Assembly: GCF_024679245.1 (NCBI RefSeq)
Contig: NC_090191.1
Location: 42,363,024 to 42,427,023, forward strand
Length of the DNA stretch: 64,000 bases
Direction: 5' to 3'
Origin: Pseudorasbora parva
Lineage: Eukaryota > Chordata > Actinopteri > Cypriniformes > Gobionidae
Shown here piece after piece: positions 56,734 to 64,000 of this stretch. Below the pieces are notes generated by a model, which searched no databases, had not been told where the DNA came from, and saw only the letters and a list, made by a program, of their open reading frames with translations. Both the position numbers and the translations under genes were made by a program. Position 1 is the stretch's first letter; each line of letters begins with the position of its first letter.

Positions 56734-58494
56734 TAAAGGCCCACTGAAGTGCCTTAAAACATGCCGCATTATTGAACGTCTTGACGTAATTTCCCCTGAA
56801 ACGGCTCCAGCTGTAAGAAGCTCCTCCCCTTTTTTGAAACAGCCAATAGCGTTTCGTTAATACACAGTTTGACTACAGCGCTAGAGCGGACCTTTCTGTT
56901 CGGTAAAGCCAGTTTCCTCTAACACTGTTTATCATCATAATCTCCTCCATATCGCTCTGAAAGCATTCTGTGCAGAATTCAAACGGGTCGATATGTTTGT
57001 TGTCTGTGCCGACTCGCACATATGATCCGCGCTGCGCTCTCGTGTCTGTAGTCTAGATTTAGACCAGAGCCGTTGGTGTGTGTGTGTGAAACTAACGTGA
57101 AAACAGACTTCATTCGCCTCAACTGAACGCATATTTACACTGAACCGTTTCTTATTGCATATATAGTGTGCTATGTGCCTTTCACCATGTAGAAATTATT
57201 AAATGTGTGAACAACTGACAGCAGCTTCAGCAGTGTAGGGGGCGGGGCTTTAGATTCTAGAGAGCATTTTGATTGGACAGAAGATTTGATGAGAAAGTGA
57301 AGTCTGCGATGATCTGAGATCTGAGATTCGTTTTAAGGGGGGGGGGGGACACTCAGTTTCAGTCAATCTCACGTCAATCTTGAGTACCTATAGAGTAGTA
57401 TTGCATCCTTCATATCTCCGAAAAGTCTTTAGTTTTATTATATTTATAAAAGAAATATAGGCTGTACCGAGTCTTTCCGGAAAAAAACGAGCGCCTGGAT
57501 GGGTATTTGGCAACATTTGTGTGTGTTTACTCGCAGTTTATGAGGACATGATTCAGTTTATGGACTATTGTATGCGACTAGACCTTAGCAGTAGCAAGCA
57601 GAACGGTTTAGCACGTCAGACTAGTGTAACGTTATACAGAGAACAGCAATGGAGTCCGTTAGCGCATTTGAATGACGAAGCACGCGATCGTGTCGTTTAC
57701 TGATGTTTACTCACGCGACGATAGCCGACAGCACAGACATCTGAAGCAGTTTAACTCACCGGCTGCTTCCAAAGCAGGACCGAACCTTTATCGCTGGGAC
57801 CGCTCCGTCAGAAACACACTTCTTTGGTATGATTTGGTGAAGTCCTGACAGCAGTGACCGTGGAGATCCACTTTGCGACGCGACTGAAGCGATGTTGTGA
57901 AGCTTCCCGTCATTTCTGCGTTCAAATCGGTTCAAATGCAGCGCTGCCTTCCCAGAATGCTGTGCTGAAGCGTTGAAGTCGCTCGACGTCACCCATAGGA
58001 ATAAAGTGGAGCGCGGCGCGTCAGAAGTGTTCACGGAGGACTGGATCTGCAGCTGAGAGTGTTTATGGGCGTGCGTTTCCTCTCTCGCTCTAGTCACGCG
58101 CGCGCACCCTACCGGGAGAAGAGCCGTACGGCCCATACAAGGACCTTCCGCTCTATTAACGTCAAGCCGACCCATACTCGAAAAAAACTCTCCGAAACTT
58201 GTGAGAAACCAGAAGGAGTATTTTTGACACAGAAATACTCCATCTAACGTCCAACATTAGTTTTTGAAACTTTGTCTATGTTTATGTCTTTAACTGTGTA
58301 AAAAGCTCAGTATGCATGAAATAGCATTTCACCGCCCCAATGGAAGTGAGAGACTGTACATTTTGAATGCTCATATCTTCTAAATGCAAATTTTGTCATA
58401 GTTTTGGAACATACCAGCTCATTAATAACTTTAAAGCTAACACAGTCATACTAAAAGCTAAAAAACGTCAATTTTGATTTCAGTGGACCTTTAA
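56734..58494. mobile_element. CCACTGAAGTGCC-type TTAA element, host of the second 1-kb copy
   Basis: Left end AGGCCCACTGAAGT (preceded by ATAA), right end on the opposite strand AGGTCCACTGAAAT (preceded by TTAA). The CCAAT-rich left part is like 56330-56600. The middle (57333-58338) is an independent inserted element. Confidence 0.7.
57333..58338 (+). mobile_element. TTAA-flanked element, copy 2 of the 10.5-kb type
   Basis: Left TTTTAAGGGGGGGG with ACACTCAGTTTCAGTCAATC, right ATTTCACCGCCCC. From about 57508 to 58284 it aligns without gaps to 10828-11604 (constant offset 46680); I count about 13 differences over 764 compared bases. It lacks about 200 bp present in copy 1 near 10628-10828. Confidence 0.88.
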
Positions 58495-58620
58495 GAATGT
58501 TTGGAGAACATGTAACATGCAAATGAAATGTTCCCGTAACGTCCGCATGACATTTTGAACATTTCAAAAGATGTTCTTACAAAAACATTTTGTTCGCTGG
58601 GAAATGAAAACATTCCCAAA
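58495..58620. repeat. AACGTT-type element fragment
   Basis: GAATGTTTGGAGAACATGTA, GAAATGTTCCCGTAACGTCC, ACATTTTGTTCGCTGGG; same general family as the 102-bp parent element, and it ends in the same GCTGGG text as 46503. Confidence 0.55.
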
Positions 58621-58786
58621 ATCACATTTGACGGGTTTTCACTGCTATCATTCATAGTTTTGTCTTATGTGCATTAGGTTTTATGTTGTTAAATGAATGT
58701 TTATCGCATTATTTTAGTGTTTTGTCAGTATATTTTAAAGGTAAAGTGTGTCAGTCACATGACCCATGATTCTCTCTGTCTCTCAG

Positions 58787-58884
58787 CTTTGTACCCATCG
58801 GCCTTCAGAGTGAAGCGCGGGACGCCGGCCCTGCTCAACCCCTCCTTCCAGAAATCTGTGGAAGACGCCAGCCTTCTCTACGAG
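58787..58884 (+). CDS. fam180a: Fam180a, coding exon 2
   Basis: Acceptor TCTCTCTGTCTCTCAG ends at 58786 and donor GAG/gtgcca is at 58884/58885. With the single base carried over from exon 1 the frame reads A, LYPSAFRVKRGTPALLNPSF, QKSVEDASLLYE, ending in phase 0. The spacing FP/YPxAxRxKR ... LNPxxQxSxE...LLYE is the pattern I recall for the N-terminal half of vertebrate FAM180A after the signal peptide. The VKR pair could be a proprotein-processing site but that is speculation. 98 nt, phases 1 to 0. The same frame runs into an intronic TGA at 58891, so splicing is required. Confidence 0.88.
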
Positions 58885-58991
58885 GTGCCATGAGATTTAC
58901 CCTTATGACAGAAATATCACACATATGATATCCGTCCAACTCAATGTTTACTTGCAGTGCTTTACACAATACATATGGTTTCAAAGCAGCT

Positions 58992-59522
58992 TTAAAGGGA
59001 TATTTCCCTAAAAAATGTAAATGTGATGTTTATCTGCTGACCCCCAGGGCATCAACATGAGGTGTGTTTGTTTCTTCAGGAGAACACAAATTAAGATATA
59101 TATTATGTAGGTGCCTCATTCGGCTGATCTGCGCAGGCACTAATGAGGATCTATATATATATCTATGATCGCATCGGTCTGACCTTATCAGATGGCAGTA
59201 ATAGCGGATGGGAACACTAGATGAGATTCGTCTGGATTTGAGGTAAAAATATAACTTAATTACTGTTGTGTGTCTCACAGAAACCGATCGGTTTGTGTCT
59301 TAAGACATCAATGTGTCGTCATGAGCAGCAGGGTTTTGTGCATGTTGTCTAAGCATGTTTTTTTTAACTCTCATAGAGTTGTCACCCATTCACATACATT
59401 ATGACTGACAGACTGCAACGATTGAGTGTTCTACTGAAGAAACACACACACCTACATGTTGATGCCCTGGGGGTCAGCAGATAAACATCATATTTTAATT
59501 TTGGGGTGAACTATCCCTTTAA
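58992..59522. mobile_element. TTAA element, sister of 55028-56016, in fam180a intron 2
   Basis: TTAA at 58992-58995 and 59519-59522. Left AGGGATATTTCCCTAAAAAA (mutated), right on the opposite strand AGGGATAGTTCACCCCAAAA. Both subterminal regions have TTTATCTGCTGACCCCC. Shorter interior than its sister. Confidence 0.85.
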
Positions 59523-59534
59523 GGACATGCTTAA

Positions 59535-61600
59535 AGGGTGTGTGAGCATCTATTGTAATCGTTTGCGTTCTCATTCTTCTTCTTCCGCTCTTCAGTCTAT
59601 GACAGCCAATAGAACCGATTGTGGGAACGTTATGAAATGTGGCACACAGCAAGAGGACTGTCTGACCTGTCACCATAGCAAATTTGGAGTCTCTAACTCA
59701 ACCCCTCTAGCGCCACCAACTGTCCAAAGTTCCACTTATCCATAAGAATGTAAGAATGGTATGAGCAAACGTTCTTCCTGTAACGTTAATAGAGCGTTTG
59801 TTCAACGTTATCTGGCCTTTAATAATGTTCTCAGAACGTTCTGTCAAGGTTCCCTCAACGTTATGAGCAAACGTTCTTCCAGTAACGCTAATAGAGCGTT
59901 CGTTCAACGTTATCTGACCTTTAATAATGTTCTCAGAACGTTCTGTCAAGGTTCCCTCAACGTTATGAGCAAACGTTCTTCCAGTAACGCTAATAGAGCG
60001 TTCGTTCAACGTTATCTGACCTTTCATAATGTTCTCAGAACGTTCTGTCAAGGTTCCCTCAACGTTATGAGCAAACGTTCTTCCAGTAACGTTAATAGAG
60101 CGTTCGTTCAACGTTATCTGGTCTTTAATAATGTTCTCAGAACGTTCTGTCAAGGTTCCCTCAACGTTATGAGCAAACGTTCCTCCTGTAACGTTAATAG
60201 AGCGTTCGATCAACGTTATCTGACCTTTAATAATGTTCTCAGAACGTTCTGTCAAGGTTCCCTCAACGTTATGAGCAAACGTTCTTCCAGTAACGCTAAT
60301 AGAGCGTTCGTTCAACGTTATCTGACCTTTAATAATGTTCTCAGAACGTTCTGTCAAGGTTCCCTCAACGTTATGAGCAAACGTTCTTCCAGTAACGTTA
60401 ATAGAGCGTTCGTTCAACGTTATCTGGCCTTTAATAATGTTCTCAGAACGTTCTGTCAAGGTTCCCTCAACGTTATGAGCAAACGTTCTTCCAGTAACGT
60501 TAATAGAGCATTAGTTCAACGCTATCTGGTCTTTAATAATGTTCTCAGAACGTTCTGTTAAGGTTCCCTCAACGTTATGAGCAAACGTTCTTCCAGTAAT
60601 GCTAATAGAGCGTTCGATCAACGTTATCTGGCCTTTAATAATGTTCTCAGAACGTTCTGTCAAGGTTCTCTCAACGTTATGAGCAAACGTTCTTCCAGTA
60701 ACGTTAATAGAGCGTTCGTTCAACGTTATCTGGTCTTTAATAATGTTCTCAGAACGTTCTGTCAAGGTTCTCTCAACGTTATGAGCAAACGTTCTTCCAG
60801 TAACGTTAATAGAGCGTTCGTTCAACGTTATCTGGCCTTTAATAATGTTCTCAGAACGTTCTGTCAAGGTTTCCTCAACGTTATGAGCAAACGTTCTTCC
60901 AGTAACGCTAATACAGCGTTCGTTCAACGTTATCTGGCCTTTGACAATGTTCTTAAGATTTGGTACATCATTCTGAGTCATGCGATACCCAATTTTCCCA
61001 TATCGGCCATTTGTGGGGCGTCAGCCATTTAGAATTTTGTCAATAAAATTATATATTTAACGAAGGCATTGGCATATCGTTATGAAACTCCGTATGTTTT
61101 CTGCTCAATTCCTCCGTGCTCCAGGTTTGGGGAAACTTTCAAAAATGTACAAAACTGCTAATAACTTTTGATTAAATTTGCCCATAGTAAAGATTCTAGT
61201 CTTAATAGATTCCGTGGGTCATGCTGAGACCATAGATACAAATTTTGCCATATTTGTCCGAACTTCCTGTCCGCCATTTTGATTTTATTTCTAAACCTAT
61301 TTTTTCAAACTCCTCCTAGATCGTTTGTCCGATCTTCACCAAAATCAAATTGTATCATCATCAGACTGTGCCAACAACAAGTTATGGATTTCATGTCAAT
61401 AGACGAAGCCATTTTCATATAGCGCAACAACAAATTTGAGGAATGATGCTAAAAGGACTCTTTAGTCATCTCACTTTGACCACACCACATCAATTTGGTC
61501 ATAGTGCCACCTATTGGTTGAAAGTAATAAACCATTACATTATTTTATCAGTGACTATATTTATGATTTTTTTGCCATCTTGCCTACAGTCATCTTAAAA
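59535..61600. mobile_element. GGGGCCAAGC-type element, copy 2, interrupted by the 102-bp array
   Basis: The left part (CTTCTTCTTCCGCTCTTCAG, GCAAATTTGGAGTCTCTAAC, CTCTAGCGCCACCAACTGTC) and the right part from 60960 (CCATATCGGCCATTT, GATTTTATTTCTAAACC, CACCTATTGGTTGAAAGTAA) follow the order of copy 1 at 39150-41130. About 1.2 kb of satellite sits between them and part of the element is missing. The inverted terminal GGGGCCAAGC is not preserved. Confidence 0.8.
59758..60953 (+). repeat. 102-bp AACGTT satellite, array of about 11.7 units
   Basis: Same unit as the 45-kb array. Distinct variants are enriched here: AACGCTAATAGAG and ATCTGACCTTTAATAATG in several units, and nearly all units have GGTTCCCTC. 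Both strands are open (266 and 250 codons before interruption). Last unit decays at TTTGACAATGTTCTTAAG. Confidence 0.97.
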
Positions 61601-62479
61601 TGCCTTTAATTGCTCAGTGTTACAGTTCCTCTGATGCCCAGCCATGACCATGACTTATTGTGCCTTCTGTGAGATTTTTAAATTACCCACATCTCACATC
61701 CGTCTTCTAGAGATCTCACAATGTCTCCAACACTTTTAATATGAGCTCAAAGTTTCAAAATAGCTCAAAGTTTTTCTTCTAAGAAGAAATTTAGGAGAAG
61801 CTAAAGTTTGCAGAGCAATGAAACTGTCCTCTGTGTTGTTTATCTGCCGTGTTTAATGTGGTTTTCGGCATCGTTCGCTGAATGAAGGAAGCGATCAATA
61901 GCTCAGCTCTTATTATCTCTTCATACGCTTGAGTTTATTCAGTTATTGAGTTGTGCTGAGCTCTGCAATCTCTCCAGCTGTCAGATCCTTCAGCGGCTCC
62001 ATACTGAGAGATAAACAAGATCTCCATTATAGATTCAATCCAAAAAACAAAAAAGACATTAATATTCCAGCGGTGTGGTCTGCATGACTCCAGCTGATAT
62101 CTGAAGACTGATGATCGGCCTCGTCATGCACTAAAGACAGATCGAACAAGACATCGGACTGAACTCTCATCAGACAGCAGATATTCATCCACCATAACAG
62201 CTGTTTTAATGAGTCGCTGAATGTCACTGAATCAATGCCAATGCGAATCAGTTATTTTGCATTCATGTGCCTCTTTTAAATTGGTTTTGAAAGACTTAAT
62301 ATCATCAGTTTGACAGCACTGATAATATCAGATGAGAACAAAACTTGATCTCCGTAATGACACTATTGTCTTCTGTAGAGCTGCTTCATAACCGAATCAA
62401 ATTTGCTTCATAATGGATGAACTTTGCAACATTGACACTATTGAACTGAGCTAGTAGAGCTGCTTTACAGCTAACAGGA
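61601..62479. other. fam180a intron 2 sequence, no feature recognised
   Basis: Mostly non-repetitive. 62000-62230 has balanced composition. The minus-strand frame at 62027-62227 is not recognised. Confidence 0.45.
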
Positions 62480-62935
62480 GACGTTCTGTCAAGGTTCTCT
62501 CAACGTTATGAGCAAACGTTCCTCCAGTAACGTTAATAGAGCGTTCGTTCAACGTTATCTGGCCTTTAATAATGTTCTCAGAACGTTCTGTCAAGGTTCT
62601 CTCAACGTTATGAGCAAACGTTCTTCCAGTAACGTTAATAGAGCGTTCGTTCAACGTTATCTGGCCTTTAATAATGTTCTCAGAACGTTCTGTCAAGGTT
62701 TCCTCAACGTTATGAGCAAACGTTCCTCCAGTAACGTTAATAGAGCGTTCGTTCAACGTTATCTGGCCTTTAATAATGTTCTCAGAACGTTCTGTCAAGG
62801 TTCTCTCAACGTTATGAGCAAACGTTCTTCCAGTAACGTTAATAGATCGTTCGTTCAACGTTATCTGGCCTTTAATAATGTTCTCAGAACGTTCTGTCAA
62901 GGTTCTCTCAACTTTATGTGCAAACGTTCTTCCTG
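62480..62935 (+). repeat. 102-bp AACGTT satellite, about 4.5 units
   Basis: Starts within GACGTTCTGTCAAGGTTC and ends at CAAACGTTCTTCCTGC, only 175 bp before fam180a exon 3. Units match the 45-kb array type (GGTTCTCTC, GGCCTTTAA) with GTTCCTCCAG variants. Confidence 0.96.
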
Positions 62936-63110
62936 CATCAAATGTGCATCAAGACCTGCAGTGTAAATGCGGCCTTAATGTTTGAATTGAATGTTTAAAC
63001 CATTCAAAAGTTTTAAAAAAATTAAATAACTTAATTTGACCGTAGGCAAAACATATTTTTGTTATTTTCGGTGTTATTTCTTCAGTATTTTTGGTCGTCT
63101 TGTTCTGCAG

Positions 63111-63440
63111 GTGTTGTTGTCGGGCGCGTACATGGATGCTGCACGCGGGACGCTCCACGTATTGGATCGGGAACTGGCGTCCATGAGGAAGCTGGAGGTT
63201 CTGGAGGTCCTGTGTGAGGACGTGCTTCCCAGAAGCCTCTCTGAGATCCAGCGGCTCAGTGCTCAGCTGGCTCTGCGGCGTGGCTCGCTGCGGATGGAGG
63301 ACTTCGAGCGCACGGTGCTCACTATGGTGTTTATGGCACAACAACTCCAATATACCGACCCCGGCCACCAGAGGGAGCTGTGGGCAAACGCACTCCTACA
63401 ACTGTATAAAGCCATTAAAGAAGACCTGCGGCCAGAGTGA
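63111..63440 (+). CDS. fam180a: Fam180a, last coding exon
   Basis: Acceptor TTGTTCTGCAG ends at 63110. The exon reads in phase 0 from VLLSGAYMDA for 109 residues to TGA at 63438. Conserved family blocks are ELASMRKLEVLEVLCEDVLP, RSLSEIQRLSAQL, MEDFERTVLTMVFMAQQL and GHQRELWANALLQLYKAIKE, matching my memory of human FAM180A (LASLRK, PKSIPDIRRLS, KEDFERTVLT, GHQKDIWAQSLVSLF). The content is mainly helical and leucine-rich with no known enzyme motif. The full product would be 168 residues with the signal peptide in exon 1. The paralogue FAM180B is the alternative; the neighbouring mtpn favours fam180a. An open frame continues upstream to 63036 but that is intron. Confidence 0.92.
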   Translation: MLLSGAYMDAARGTLHVLDRELASMRKLEVLEVLCEDVLPRSLSEIQRLSAQLALRRGSLRMEDFERTVLTMVFMAQQLQYTDPGHQRELWANALLQLYKAIKEDLRPE

Positions 63441-63650
63441 GAATAATGCAACCCTGGCTGCGTCCGAAACCTGGAATATGCTGCCTTCGGAGGACACATT
63501 TGAAGGCAGGACAGACTGATCTCATGAAATGGTGTATGTATGATACGCCGATTCAGATGCCATTTTGCCGTGCTGTCAAGACGCATAAACGCTTTTATCA
63601 ACGCCATTTCATTCCATCCCCCTACACTGCCCCTACCCCTAAGCCTACCC

Positions 63651-63710
<60 letters not shown>

Positions 63711-63810
63711 TGTTTTTGTGACATATGGGTACATTCCATAGGCGTAATGGTTTTTATACTGTACAAACTGTATTTTCTATCCCCTTACACTACCCCTAAA
63801 CCTACCCATC

Positions 63811-63878
<68 letters not shown>

Positions 63879-63885
63879 TCCCTAA
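63441..63885 (+). repeat. fam180a 3' flank: GGTAGGTTTAG/CA repeat
   Basis: After a short 3' UTR segment (GCTGCGTCCGAAACCTGGAA is itself transposon-like text) the sequence enters CCCCTACACTGCCCCTACCC, (CA)n, CATAGGCGTAATGGTTTTTA, CCCCTAAACCTACCCATCAC and (CA)n. No AATAAA was found before the window ends, so the poly(A) site of fam180a is unresolved. Confidence 0.85.
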
Positions 63886-64000
63886 GGCCCCGTCCACACG
63901 GAGACGCGTTTAGCTGTATACGTATAAATTTTGTACCGTATCAGCGTTTCGTCCACACGGATCCGGCGTTTTAGAAGCATGAATCCGATATTTTTCGAAA
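63883..64000 (+). mobile_element. Left end of a GGCCCCGTCCACACGG-type DNA element, cut by the window edge
   Basis: TAAGGCCCCGTCCACACGGA, GACGCGTTTAG, CGTTTCGTCCACACGGATCC: terminal text of a common fish repeat. The right end is outside. Confidence 0.65.

Overview
This window is vertebrate nuclear DNA from a bony fish, most likely a cyprinid or close relative. It has spliced exons with canonical GT/AG borders. It is saturated with dinucleotide arrays, a tRNA-derived SINE, Tc1-like and TTAA-target DNA transposons, and dispersed repeats (for example the GGGGCCAAGC element and the TTCACCCAAAAATGA-type ends) that I know from cyprinid genomes. No bacterial, phage or organelle genes are present. Species assignment is inference.

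Only two protein genes can be supported, both on the + strand. The left edge holds the last coding exon of myotrophin (mtpn, 2111-2197) with its 3' UTR and a poly(A) signal at 2791-2796; its upstream exons lie outside the window. The right third holds fam180a as three coding exons (47133-47211, 58787-58884, 63111-63440) with compatible phases (1, then 0). They give a 168-residue protein with a signal peptide. MTPN followed by FAM180A in the same orientation is, to my knowledge, also the arrangement at human 7q33, so each call supports the other. The two genes need not work together: mtpn encodes a cytosolic ankyrin-repeat protein, fam180a a predicted secreted protein of unknown function.

The rest is intergenic or intronic repeat. 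From 2.8 to 10 kb: microsatellites, a 36-bp GGAT minisatellite, a GT/GA tract (5.8-7.1 kb) and a GAGT tract (8.2-9.7 kb). From 10 to 24 kb: TTAA-type and other inverted-repeat elements, three related EcoRI-site minisatellites (13.76-16.13, 18.89-19.59, 20.60-21.14 kb) and a 36-copy GT/core composite satellite (21.8-23.8 kb). From 24 to 42 kb: decayed Tc1-like transposons, a hAT-like element (29.82-33.92 kb) containing a Ty3/gypsy integrase remnant and two nested TTAA elements, and a Tc1-like relic split by a hAT-like element that itself contains a GGGGCCAAGC element. From 42 to 64 kb: fold-back MITEs, a SINE, four arrays of a 102-bp AACGTT-rich satellite, a 31-bp satellite and more nested TTAA elements, largely inside fam180a introns.

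The longest open reading frames here (505, 478 and 381 codons) are by-products of tandem repeats, not genes. I do not see a clear new multi-gene system. The most interesting material is the 102-bp satellite family, UG and CU microsatellites lying against splice acceptors of both genes, the datable nested transposon insertions, and a pair of about 98% identical element copies 46.7 kb apart.
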